From a virus, in IMG/VR virus record IMGVR_UViG_3300017771_000072, positions 1-29,286 of that record: a stretch of DNA of 29,286 bases; one strand, given 5' to 3'. The translations under genes and the position numbers were made by a program. A model generated the notes under the pieces. It was not told the DNA's origin. It did not search any database and saw only the letters and a program-made list of their open reading frames with translations. Within the stretch, counting starts at the first letter, position 1. Each line of letters opens with the position of its first letter. This document shows positions 1 to 6,253 of this stretch, piece after piece.

Positions 1-5
1 AAAAA

Positions 6-33
6 TGCACACGAATGCACACAAACTGCACAC
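6..33 (+). repeat. Three TGCACAC direct repeats (left arm)
   Basis: TGCACAC occurs at 6-12, 16-22 and 27-33, that is every 10-11 bp, one helical turn, so all three sites face the same side of the DNA. This phasing is typical of a protein-binding array such as integrase arm-type sites. Confidence 0.7.
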
Positions 34-136
34 AGACTTTGAGAACTGTGAGAAGTATGAGACATAAGATAAACAATTGACCAATAAATCACTGGCAATT
101 TATAATTATGCAAGAGTGTTAGTAGGAAAGAATCCC

Positions 137-147
137 TTGCCAACGAG
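137..147 (+). other. Candidate attP core identical to tRNA-Gly anticodon region
   Basis: TTGCCAACGAG here equals positions 28984-28994 inside the tRNA-Gly(GCC) gene. The 7-bp TTGCCAA is the whole anticodon loop, the place where many tyrosine integrases that use tRNA genes exchange strands. The sequence that follows is only loosely T-arm-like and could not form a working tRNA 3' half. Confidence 0.5.
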
Positions 148-283
148 AGTCTCTCGGTTAAATTCTCAAGAGCTCGTGTGCAGTGATCTTTCCCAAAAAC
201 CCATCTGTTCTTGGTTAATATCATTAATTTATATTATAACGAGAAAATTCCGAGAAGCTCGTGGTTAATAAAAACACCTAAAA

Positions 284-301
284 TGCACACAGAATGCACA
301 C
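284..301 (+). repeat. Two TGCACAC direct repeats (right arm)
   Basis: TGCACAC at 284-290 and 295-301, 11 bp apart and in the same orientation as the left-arm copies. Together with the left cluster they bracket the tRNA-identical core. Confidence 0.7.
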
Positions 302-435
302 AGATTTTCAGTTTATAAGAAAAACCCTAAGAGAATCAACGCATTTTGATGATGGCTGATCACAATAATATTGATCTGAATCTTCGATATGTTTTAAGAT
401 CGAATGACAAGACTTGCATCTGTACTTGTCGGAGT

Positions 436-765
436 TCAACCTTTTCTTCTTCTTTCTGGAAATAAGTCACGCACCTTTCGATTGTTGTGCAGTCCTTTTC
501 TTTGAGCTGGGATAGTTCCACCCCAGACACCCTCTGAACAATAGTTTTTAATCGCATAAGCAAGACATTCAGCTCTGACTGGACATTGCAGACAGATGTC
601 GATTGCTTGTTTGTATTCCTTGTTTAAGGATCTACCTTTTAGATCTCTTTCCATAATGAATAGGGAAGTGTCACTTGATACACAAGCTCCTTGCTCTTTC
701 CATTGATATTCTGGATCTGAGATCAATTGTTTGACTTCAGACAATGTCAGATGATCATTTGTCAT
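436..765 (-). CDS. WhiB-family iron-sulfur transcription regulator
   Basis: A 109-residue protein with the full WhiB signature: C28, then C58-x2-C61-x5-C67 (the four ligands of a 4Fe-4S cluster) and GVWGG at 79-83, followed by a basic tail rich in Arg/Lys for DNA binding. WhiB proteins bind the primary sigma factor and redirect transcription; phage versions such as that of mycobacteriophage TM4 are known to interfere with host WhiB functions. I start at the ATG at 765; an in-frame TTG 60 bases upstream would add 20 residues unlike the family. There is no clear Shine-Dalgarno sequence, and a tRNA-like fold ends two bases before the ATG. It is the last gene of the leftward early operon. The family is nearly exclusive to actinobacteria and their phages, so it is the main host clue. 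Confidence 0.9.
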   Translation of the reverse strand: MTNDHLTLSEVKQLISDPEYQWKEQGACVSSDTSLFIMERDLKGRSLNKEYKQAIDICLQCPVRAECLAYAIKNYCSEGVWGGTIPAQRKGLHNNRKVRDLFPERRRKG

Positions 766-766
766 A

Positions 767-845
767 GTGGGCTGTCCAGAATCGAACTGGATCTTTTGTC
801 TGGACTTTCTGAGTTCTCGATTCAAAAGAAGACCATCTCAGCCCT
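767..845 (-). ncRNA. tRNA-like element just upstream of whiB
   Basis: On the minus strand a 6-bp acceptor-like stem (GGGCTG with CAGCCC) closes on a perfect 5-bp T-stem (TCCAG/CTGGA) with a canonical 7-nt T-loop TTCGATT, directly stacked as in tRNA. A 5-bp hairpin TTCTT/GAGAA with loop TTGAATC could mimic an anticodon arm, but there is no D-arm, the segment before the T-stem is 22 nt long, the end pair is A-A, and no CCA is encoded. The element is about 79 nt long and lies between the stop of the 875-1363 gene and the whiB ATG. It may be a tRNA relic or a tRNA-like processing or regulatory element; I do not call it a functional tRNA. Confidence 0.35.
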
Positions 846-874
846 GTTGCCCTCAAGAATGGGATCTGAGGGGC

Positions 875-1363
875 TTAAAATGGAGCATCTTGCTCCTTTA
901 TCTCGATATGGACTTTCGGCAATCTAAGGATTGCATCGAGAAGAGTGTTTAATTGTTCAAGATCACTGCTCTCAAGAGTTTTATGAGCTAGATCTCTTAA
1001 ATCACGATAATTTGTGATCTGAGCTTCTTTATTCACTGCATACTGCTTGACTTGAGCTTCTATCTTCCACATTGCATTTGCAGTCACGAGTTCATCTTCA
1101 TCAGTTGGAAGTTCTCCAATAACTTCTTGACCATTAAGCCATTCATTTGCATCTCTGTATCTTTGCAAATGGCTATTGTTCAGCCATCCAACATCTTGAG
1201 CTATCTCATTCAATAAGACATACGCATCAACAACTTTCTTCTTGAGCTGTTTTAATTGATCAACTTTCTTCTTGTGTAGATCATCAAGAGCTTCTTCTTC
1301 TGAATTAACCAAGATCGGATCTGGTTGAGCCATATAGTCTGAAACTTTTCCAAAGTAGCTCAT
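875..1363 (-). CDS. Early protein of unknown function, SSB-like C-terminal tail
   Basis: A 162-residue, mostly helical and charged protein, not recognised. Residues about 25-60 are Lys/Leu-rich (LKQLKKKVV) and likely form a helix or coiled coil. The last residues are IKEQDAPF, close to the acidic-PF tail of bacterial SSB; two other early proteins end similarly. The start at 1363 has a strong GGGAGGA ribosome site and its ATG overlaps the stop of the preceding gene (ATGA); a longer version starting at 1399 would ignore that site. Ninth gene of the leftward early operon. Confidence 0.75.
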   Translation of the reverse strand: MSYFGKVSDYMAQPDPILVNSEEEALDDLHKKKVDQLKQLKKKVVDAYVLLNEIAQDVGWLNNSHLQRYRDANEWLNGQEVIGELPTDEDELVTANAMWKIEAQVKQYAVNKEAQITNYRDLRDLAHKTLESSDLEQLNTLLDAILRLPKVHIEIKEQDAPF

Positions 1364-1737
1364 TTGATCCTCCCAGCTTGAAATTCTTCTCCAAACCACT
1401 GATCAAAGTTATCATCGATCATTGATTTTCTATTAAGTCCCAACAATCTGACATTTCTTTCATTGATCAGATCATCTGGCTCAATTGTTGTTCTACTGAA
1501 AGCAAGTCTTTGATCATTTGCTCTGACCATTGCTTTTCTATACATCACAAGAGCTTCGACAAGATTGTTCTCAATGTCTTGCAATTGTTTTAATTGATTT
1601 GCAGATTCGAAATATTGTTGCTTATTAAAATCCCATCGTTGATCTATTGATACAATCTCAACTTGTGGATAATGTGTATGAGCATACATCATTTCTTCTG
1701 TTTGTTTTATTGGGGCTGGTTGAATATCTTCTGCCAT
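1360..1737 (-). CDS. Early operon protein, unknown
   Basis: A 125-residue protein, not recognised. It has a proline-containing acidic N-terminus (to about residue 20), then a predicted long helical segment (about 45-75) rich in Gln, Asn and Leu, and a Phe/Trp-containing C-terminus (DQWFGEEF). No Cys pairs, signal peptide or membrane segment. AGGAGAAG stands at good spacing before the ATG at 1737. It overlaps the next gene by four bases (ATGA), so the two are probably translated together. Confidence 0.75.
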   Translation of the reverse strand: MAEDIQPAPIKQTEEMMYAHTHYPQVEIVSIDQRWDFNKQQYFESANQLKQLQDIENNLVEALVMYRKAMVRANDQRLAFSRTTIEPDDLINERNVRLLGLNRKSMIDDNFDQWFGEEFQAGRIK

Positions 1738-1750
1738 ATTCTTCTCCTAT

Positions 1751-2242
1751 TTAAAATGGAACATCCTTATGATCTTCCTCTGATTTTTTGTCGAATGGAT
1801 CTATTTCAACAGTGTCTTCTTTTGGAGCTGGAGGGACTTCAGTCTTGATCCAGTCTTGTGGAAGATCCTTTGAATTAAGCCACCACGACTTTCTGAGCAT
1901 TCCATATTGACCTTGTTTTCTACCACTGCAATCAGTGTTGTTAGAACAGACAAAGTCTGGGCTCTTCTCTTTATATTCCCCAGATCTCTTTTGTGGTCTA
2001 TTGTCAAAGACTTTAGATTCACATAGATAACAGACAAGGTTTTGTCTTGGGGGAGTTGTCTCTGTCACTGGAATAACCTCATTGATCATCTCCACTGGAT
2101 CTGATGGTGGCTCTTCCTCGATAACAGATGGCACTTCGTTTTCTTGTGTTTGCAGTAGTTCAGCCAAGATCTTCTCAGCTTCATCAATTGCTTGTTTTGA
2201 CAGCTCTATCTTTTGAAGAGCTTGATCAATATTTATGTTCAT
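1751..2242 (-). CDS. Zinc-binding early protein with SSB-like acidic PF tail
   Basis: A 163-residue protein in three parts: a helical N-terminus (1-35), an acidic proline-rich linker (36-66), then a zinc-ribbon-like domain with C71-x2-C74 and C99-x5-C105, followed by an acidic tail ending EEDHKDVPF. The layout (nucleic-acid-type zinc domain, flexible acidic linker, terminal D-x-PF) resembles SSB proteins, whose C-terminal DDDIPF recruits replication enzymes. Function is therefore probably in replication or recombination, but the family is not recognised and no OB-fold is evident. Its ATG overlaps the upstream gene's stop by four bases. Confidence 0.75.
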   Translation of the reverse strand: MNINIDQALQKIELSKQAIDEAEKILAELLQTQENEVPSVIEEEPPSDPVEMINEVIPVTETTPPRQNLVCYLCESKVFDNRPQKRSGEYKEKSPDFVCSNNTDCSGRKQGQYGMLRKSWWLNSKDLPQDWIKTEVPPAPKEDTVEIDPFDKKSEEDHKDVPF

Positions 2243-2754
2243 ATATCCTCATTTCTCATAATTTCTGAAACTTCTAGCAAGATTGATTCAGACCAGTCCA
2301 GATCCCAGAGGTTTTCATAATCTGCATAAGTGAATGGCTCTTGCTTCCAACTATTCAACTGATCTTGCAGTGACTTCTTCCAACCAATAGGGAAGAGCTT
2401 CTTCAACTTTCCCTTTGTGTGATATGTCTGATCATTAATTCTTGGAGATTGTTTGATCCGATCTTTCAAGAAATATTGTTTGCAGTTCTTTTCTTTGCAA
2501 TAACAAGTCTTCTTTCCAAGTTGTATTCTCCACTCTCTAAGCATCGGAGCTCTCTTGATCACTTCAATATCATCAAACTTTTGATCAACAATCTTTGTCC
2601 CATATTTCTTAAAGTTTGGATCTACTTTCAAAAGTATCTGCAAACAAACAGAATTGAACTTTCTTAATACTTGAAAGATAGAAGTATTTCTGACCTCAGT
2701 TTCACTTGGAACTTCATTGATATATTTGGATGTGGCTCTTATTGGATCACTCAT
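2239..2754 (-). CDS. Early protein with Cys cluster, unknown
   Basis: A 171-residue protein. A cysteine cluster C84-x-C86-x4-C91 lies in a basic stretch and may bind zinc, suggesting nucleic-acid contact. The C-terminus is acidic and Trp-rich. I start at the ATG at 2754, which has GGGAGGT directly upstream; the in-frame ATG at 2790 lies deep in the preceding gene and lacks a site. It overlaps the upstream gene by 8 bases and the downstream one by 4. No family recognised. Confidence 0.7.
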   Translation of the reverse strand: MSDPIRATSKYINEVPSETEVRNTSIFQVLRKFNSVCLQILLKVDPNFKKYGTKIVDQKFDDIEVIKRAPMLREWRIQLGKKTCYCKEKNCKQYFLKDRIKQSPRINDQTYHTKGKLKKLFPIGWKKSLQDQLNSWKQEPFTYADYENLWDLDWSESILLEVSEIMRNEDI

Positions 2755-3097
2755 AAGACCTCCCACATCCAGCACAAAACTTCTGATCAATAGGAACTCT
2801 TTTATTCTTTAAGTCACAAGAGTCGATCTTGCATTGTTTTGATTCATATCGAACAGCTTCTCCATTAATCATTGAGACACATTGATCAGCTATCTGACCA
2901 AGTTTTTTGGTTATATATCTACGATTTGAAAGTTGTTTGTTGAAGTTCTTGTCATAATTGTCTGGAGCTGTCTTAGATCCAGAGACAGATCTCTCAAGTT
3001 TCATATTTGATAGTCTTGGACTTCCGATTTCTTCTGAAGCTGTATAAAACGAAATAATTGTTTTGATGTGCTCTTCAGCTTTCTTAGAGATTTTCAT
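2747..3097 (-). CDS. Small protein with C-terminal zinc ribbon
   Basis: A 116-residue basic protein ending in a treble-clef-like zinc ribbon: C89-x4-C94 and C108-A-G-C111-G. The N-terminal 80 residues are Lys/Arg-rich and probably helical. Such ribbons usually touch nucleic acid or a partner of the replisome. The ATG shares one base with the preceding stop (TAATG), indicating re-initiation. Specific function unknown. Confidence 0.75.
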   Translation of the reverse strand: MKISKKAEEHIKTIISFYTASEEIGSPRLSNMKLERSVSGSKTAPDNYDKNFNKQLSNRRYITKKLGQIADQCVSMINGEAVRYESKQCKIDSCDLKNKRVPIDQKFCAGCGRSYE

Positions 3098-3489
3098 TAT
3101 AGATCACCAACTGCTTTCTCTAATCCATCAGACATTTCGCCACCATCTTCTTCAATTTTGTGTCTTATAAGCTCAACCAAAGAATCAAATCCTTGAGATC
3201 TGGCATATTCTTTTGATGTCATCCAAGTTGATGGATCTTCATCTGGAGCTTCGATCTGTCTTTCAGCAAATTGCTTTGTGACTTCATCTCTGCACATAGA
3301 CATTAATTTGGCTGGAGATGGCTTTCGAGACATCCCTTGAGTCAATTTCAAAACATTGAGAAGCACAGAGCTGTTGAATTGTCGAAACTCTGGAGCAATT
3401 GTCTGGAGCTGTCGATCAGAGAACTTGTAGTCGTGCCAGTTATCAATCTTCATCAAAAATTCCTCAATAACAAACTTCAGATCACTCAT
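3097..3489 (-). CDS. Early protein, possible helicase-loader-type
   Basis: A 130-residue helical protein. The stretch around residues 40-65 (ending RKPSPAKLMSMC) resembles the pattern of small phage replication proteins of the G39P/helicase-loader type, where a helical bundle ends in a PS/PT-A motif; this is pattern likeness only. Two ATGs are six bases apart in frame; I chose the inner one (3489) because GGAGG sits six bases before it but touches the outer one. It sits directly after two other putative replication genes. Confidence 0.6.
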   Translation of the reverse strand: MSDLKFVIEEFLMKIDNWHDYKFSDRQLQTIAPEFRQFNSSVLLNVLKLTQGMSRKPSPAKLMSMCRDEVTKQFAERQIEAPDEDPSTWMTSKEYARSQGFDSLVELIRHKIEEDGGEMSDGLEKAVGDL

Positions 3490-3877
3490 TGCCATCCTCC
3501 ATTTGTTCGATCCATTTTTTCATCTTTGCTTCACGAGATTTCTCTTCAATCTGCTTATTGACTTCACCTTTTGGAATTGGCATCAATCCAGTTCTAAAAC
3601 GATTGAAGTGCTTCACATAAGCAAAAGGGGATGGGATGTGATGAAAGTGTGCAATATAAGACTGCTGGGCAATTTTCATCTCATCAAGACTTGGCTCTTG
3701 TGCTACTAGATCCCAATAGCATTTCATAAAACCAGACTTCTGCTGATCACTCATTCTCATATCTGTATTAGTGAGAAGAGCAAGTTGCTCAAATATCTGA
3801 TCCTTAATAAGTGGAAATATCTTTTCACGCCAAGAAGAGTCAGACTGAGATTGAAAAGCTGATAATTCTTTTGACAT
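3482..3877 (-). CDS. Putative replicative helicase loader/inhibitor-like protein
   Basis: A 131-residue protein. Residues 50-95 (KCYWDLVAQEPSLDEMKIAQ, then HFHHIPSPFAYV) match the shape of phage G39P-like proteins: an aromatic W-x-L helix, an A-x-x-x-Y/H-I helix, then a PSP turn. The C-terminal 30 residues are highly charged and probably disordered, as in loaders that bind DnaB. It lies directly downstream of the replisome-organiser-like gene, with GAGGGAGA before its ATG and a TAATG junction. The assignment is inference from pattern and position. Confidence 0.5.
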   Translation of the reverse strand: MSKELSAFQSQSDSSWREKIFPLIKDQIFEQLALLTNTDMRMSDQQKSGFMKCYWDLVAQEPSLDEMKIAQQSYIAHFHHIPSPFAYVKHFNRFRTGLMPIPKGEVNKQIEEKSREAKMKKWIEQMEDGNE

Positions 3878-4260
3878 TATAAATCTCCCTCAGTCTGTTT
3901 TCTCTTCTTATCACGATCAAGTTTCAGAATGGTCTGACCAATTTTTTTCTCCCAATCTGGTAGGGACACAGTCCCATCAACTTCATCGATCCACGAACAA
4001 TCGTGCAATGCTTTATATATCTGATCACCATCTAAATCCAGAGCCATAATGCTTGGGAGATGGTCTTTTGTGACTTGTAGCTTTCCAGACATAAGGATTC
4101 CTTTTCCATCTGGGAAGTCAGTTATTGATATAGACCACAGTCTCACTAGAGCTCCTATGGTCTCATTAATTGTGATCCCAAGTGTTTTTGCTATGTGGAT
4201 CACTTCAAATTTGTTGAATATCCTTGAATCAAGTTGAAACCAAATATCTCTCTTCGCCAT
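3877..4260 (-). CDS. Replisome-organiser-like N-terminal domain protein
   Basis: A 127-residue protein. The opening (RDIWFQLDSRIF, then EVIHIAKTLGITINETIGAL, VRLWSISI) has the arrangement of phage replisome organiser / replication initiator N-terminal winged helices: W-x-x-L/I-D, a helix ending in LG, a second helix and the V-x-LW motif. Such proteins bind the phage origin and recruit a helicase loader. The protein ends in a Lys/Arg-rich tail, so any loader-binding domain must be in the next genes. Junctions on both sides are TAATG. Confidence 0.65.
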   Translation of the reverse strand: MAKRDIWFQLDSRIFNKFEVIHIAKTLGITINETIGALVRLWSISITDFPDGKGILMSGKLQVTKDHLPSIMALDLDGDQIYKALHDCSWIDEVDGTVSLPDWEKKIGQTILKLDRDKKRKQTEGDL

Positions 4261-4448
4261 TATTGATCACCTCTGATCAACGACATAAGAACAGATTTTT
4301 CAACCCTTAAAGGTTTAAGTTTGGTTGATGATCCAGTCGGTACAGCTTGAAGCTGTCCAGTATCAATCAACCGATAAGTTGTAGCTTTGCTCCAGCCAGT
4401 GAGTTCAACAATCTCCTTGACTGAGAGCAACAATTTGCTGTCTTGCAT
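4260..4448 (-). CDS. Excisionase/AlpA-like helix-turn-helix protein
   Basis: A 62-residue protein with a MerR/AlpA-type (HTH_17) winged helix: LLLSVKEIVELTGWSKATTY then RLIDTGQLQAV, and a closing VEKSVLMSLI helix. This is the typical form of phage excisionases and small directionality factors. It is the first gene of the leftward early operon, preceded by AGAGGAAT. It may serve as Xis together with the integrase at the right end, or as a regulator of the divergent promoter region beside it. Confidence 0.8.
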   Translation of the reverse strand: MQDSKLLLSVKEIVELTGWSKATTYRLIDTGQLQAVPTGSSTKLKPLRVEKSVLMSLIRGDQ

Positions 4449-4546
4449 ATCATTCCTCTTGGTCTTGGAGAAGTTTCAAAAATTCTATGGTCTCTAAAGG
4501 AGACACACAGCCCCATCAAATTTTTCAATCTTCTCTTCTTTCCCTC

Positions 4547-4584
4547 TGGGAAACTATTGACATAATTATGTCTCTATTTTCCCA
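4547..4584. repeat. Operator-like module 1: TGGGAAA-N24-TTTCCCA
   Basis: TGGGAAA at 4547-4553 and its reverse complement TTTCCCA at 4578-4584, start-to-start 31 bp. GACA begins five bases after the first half, the same place as in module 2. The palindrome at 4559-4572 is centred between the halves. Confidence 0.65.
4559..4572. promoter_or_regulatory. 14-bp perfect palindrome
   Basis: GACATAATTATGTC is a perfect 14-bp palindrome lying between the two half-sites of operator module 1. It is a likely binding site for a dimeric regulator. Confidence 0.6.
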
Positions 4585-4623
4585 AAAGATTTGTTCTAAC
4601 TATATCACAGCTGTGGAATTTGA

Positions 4624-4661
4624 TGGGAAATAAAAGACAAGTATTTTAATTATTTTTCCCA
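4624..4661. repeat. Operator-like module 2: TGGGAAA-N24-TTTCCCA
   Basis: TGGGAAA at 4624-4630 and TTTCCCA at 4655-4661, again exactly 31 bp start to start, 77 bp from module 1. GACA is at the same internal offset. It ends just before the -35 box of the rightward promoter. Confidence 0.65.
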
Positions 4662-4666
4662 AACTC

Positions 4667-4694
4667 TTGACTTAGAGAATCGATGATTTATGAT
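4667..4694 (+). promoter_or_regulatory. Rightward promoter, leaderless start
   Basis: TTGACT (4667-4672), 16-bp spacer, TATGAT (4689-4694). Transcription should begin near 4700-4703, which coincides with the ATG at 4703. There is no Shine-Dalgarno sequence, so the mRNA is probably leaderless, a common mode in actinobacteria. Confidence 0.65.
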
Positions 4695-4702
4695 TAATAA
4701 TT

Positions 4703-6070
4703 ATGAGCAAAGAAATAATGAACAACGATTCTGAGAAGCAGAGCTTGTTTGCATATGATATTGATGCAAACTATCGTGATCTATTCTTTTCATTAAAAGA
4801 CAAGAAAGTCAGAAGTCTATTTCAAAAGAAGTGGGACTCTGTTTTATATACTGGACAGACTGGTGGCTTCTTAAATACTTTTCAGATCCATATGGATAAA
4901 GACATTATGTTTCCAGAGCATAAGTTCATTCAAGATGACTTCAAGGTTGCTCATATAAATAATTTTTTTAATAGCATTCCAAACTCTGATCCAGATCCAT
5001 ATGTTGAGCAGAATCTTATTGATTTGAGAAAGTCCACACTTGCTGAAGCAATATTTGTTGGAACTCTTAGTTCAGAGGATCTATTTAGACCATCAGCTTT
5101 CTGGAGTTATGATCTTGGACAGAATTTAGCTGAAAAGGGGATTGCTAAGAAATTGAAGACTGATGTCTTTTATATAACTGCAATCGTATTCCAACCAAAT
5201 CAAAGTGTTCAGTTTGTTTGTTTTGAGACAGTTTATTCTTATGCACAATTAAAAAAACTAGCAAAGAATCTTGATCAACCATTTGGAGAATCATTGTTTG
5301 GACTTGATAAAAGAAAAAACAATTTCATTGCTCATATAGATCAGCTCAATGGATTTTTGTTGTTGTTGAATGATGATGACACTGCAATATGGAGTGCCGA
5401 TAGAATTGAAGCTACTGAGATAATTGATAGATATATTTTTATAAGAAAATTTTGTGCAAACCTTTCTCATCATCACTTATCAACTGAATTAGCTAGAAAA
5501 GGAATTGCAACAGATCACAAAAGACTTGCTTATTGGGAGAAGTCTGAATCTAAGACACCAGCATTTGTGAAAGATCAGAATTTATTTAAAGCATTGATCA
5601 AGGTATTAGCAGAAAGATCATTTGCTTTGTTTGAATATTATTTGAGGGATTCAGTGGGAGAAGATCTTGTCCCATTGCATAAGATTGAGACTTGGATCAG
5701 AGAATTTGTATTATTTGGAAGAGATTCATCATTGATCGACATTCCAGAGTTTATAGATAATTTTATTTATTTTGATGATGGGGAAAAGAAGAACTCAGTC
5801 AAGAAAGAGTATGAACAAGTCTTGATGAAAACCAAACTTGATAAGAGTCTCAGAGAGAATATCAATATCTGGTCGGCTAGAGATTTGGATGATTCACCAG
5901 TACAGATCATTCAGTTCACAAATATGCTTGGACAAATGTCTGATGCTGATGTTGTTGAGTGGACAGAGGATTTATATCAAGATGATCAAGACAAATATGA
6001 AGTGTTTAAACTTTGGAAGTTCTTAAATAAAAGAATTGGGGAGTTCCAAGAATTAGAGCCCCCCTTTTAA
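4703..6070 (+). CDS. Orphan rightward protein; possible lysogeny regulator
   Basis: A 455-residue acidic protein that I do not recognise. It has no signal peptide or clear membrane segment. Residues about 256-287 (LSTELARKGI, then KRLAYWEKSESKTP) resemble a Cro/C1-type helix-turn-helix, with the W-E-K then P pattern of XRE domains, but this is weak. The C-terminus is FQELEPPF, an SSB-like acidic PF ending. It is the only long gene on this strand, divergent from the excisionase-like gene and behind two operator modules, the place where temperate phages usually keep their repressor or lysogeny control. Other possibilities are an exclusion or host-takeover protein. The start codon coincides with the predicted transcription start. 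Confidence 0.85.
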   Translation: MSKEIMNNDSEKQSLFAYDIDANYRDLFFSLKDKKVRSLFQKKWDSVLYTGQTGGFLNTFQIHMDKDIMFPEHKFIQDDFKVAHINNFFNSIPNSDPDPYVEQNLIDLRKSTLAEAIFVGTLSSEDLFRPSAFWSYDLGQNLAEKGIAKKLKTDVFYITAIVFQPNQSVQFVCFETVYSYAQLKKLAKNLDQPFGESLFGLDKRKNNFIAHIDQLNGFLLLLNDDDTAIWSADRIEATEIIDRYIFIRKFCANLSHHHLSTELARKGIATDHKRLAYWEKSESKTPAFVKDQNLFKALIKVLAERSFALFEYYLRDSVGEDLVPLHKIETWIREFVLFGRDSSLIDIPEFIDNFIYFDDGEKKNSVKKEYEQVLMKTKLDKSLRENINIWSARDLDDSPVQIIQFTNMLGQMSDADVVEWTEDLYQDDQDKYEVFKLWKFLNKRIGEFQELEPPF

Positions 6071-6073
6071 TTC

Positions 6074-6253
6074 TTAATATATAAACGATCCAACTACGAT
6101 CAGAGAAGTCATTATGATCCCTAAAACTGAATAAAATTCTTTCCTAGAGACTTTATCATTCAACAGATCAGAAATCTTTTCATCCATCTGATCAAGTCGA
6201 TCAAGTATCATCACGAGCATCTCTTTCTGTGTGAAGTCGTTATTTTTTGACAT
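6074..6253 (-). CDS. Small coiled-coil plus membrane-anchor protein (XhlA-like)
   Basis: A 59-codon gene converging on the rightward orphan gene. Residues 1-42 form a charged heptad-like helix (MILDRLDQMDEKISDLL) and residues 43-59 a single C-terminal membrane segment (LGIIMTSLIVVGSFIY). This order is that of XhlA-type holin accessory proteins. It starts 11 bases inside the end of the holin gene and is the last gene of the late operon, which supports a lysis role. The ribosome site is weak, so it may depend on coupling to the holin. Confidence 0.75.
   Translation of the reverse strand: MSKNNDFTQKEMLVMILDRLDQMDEKISDLLNDKVSRKEFYSVLGIIMTSLIVVGSFIY

Larger units (their letters stand above)
1..435. 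other. Non-coding left end; attP-like region
   Basis: No credible gene. It holds five direct copies of TGCACAC (6-12, 16-22, 27-33, 284-290, 295-301; extended consensus AATGCACACA), one inverted copy (176-182), and at 137-147 the 11-mer TTGCCAACGAG, which is identical to the anticodon loop and 3' anticodon strand of the tRNA-Gly at 28984-28994. A perfect inverted repeat CGAGAG-T-CTCTCG (144-156) overlaps the core, and TGGTTAATA occurs twice (212-220, 262-270). Paired short direct repeats on both sides of a tRNA-identical core is the usual build of a phage attP: arm-type integrase sites around the crossover. The attP reading is inference; the repeats are seen directly. Confidence 0.6.
4449..4702. 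promoter_or_regulatory. Divergent control region between early operon and rightward gene
   Basis: 254 bp without genes, separating the only long rightward gene from the leftward early operon. It contains two inverted pairs of TGGGAAA/TTTCCCA, a 14-bp palindrome and a rightward promoter (each listed separately). GATC, frequent in the genes, does not occur here. No clear leftward -35/-10 pair was found, although the early operon must be transcribed from this stretch. Confidence 0.7.

Noticed and set aside
77-268. A 63-codon rightward frame with a TTG start in the left non-coding region
   Set aside because: No ribosome site, no family likeness, and it runs through the repeat and core elements of the attP-like site.
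406-430. GACAAG/CTTGTC hairpin after whiB as a terminator
   Set aside because: Only 6 bp with a 13-nt loop and no T-run.
360-563. A 67-codon leftward frame overlapping the 3' end of whiB
   Set aside because: Out of frame with the clear WhiB protein and without its own support.
767-845. Calling a full functional tRNA upstream of whiB
   Set aside because: No D-arm, no standard anticodon-to-T-arm spacing, an A-A end pair and no CCA; kept only as tRNA-like.
4557-4562. TTGACA as a second rightward -35 box
   Set aside because: No -10 sequence at proper spacing; the bases belong to the palindrome.
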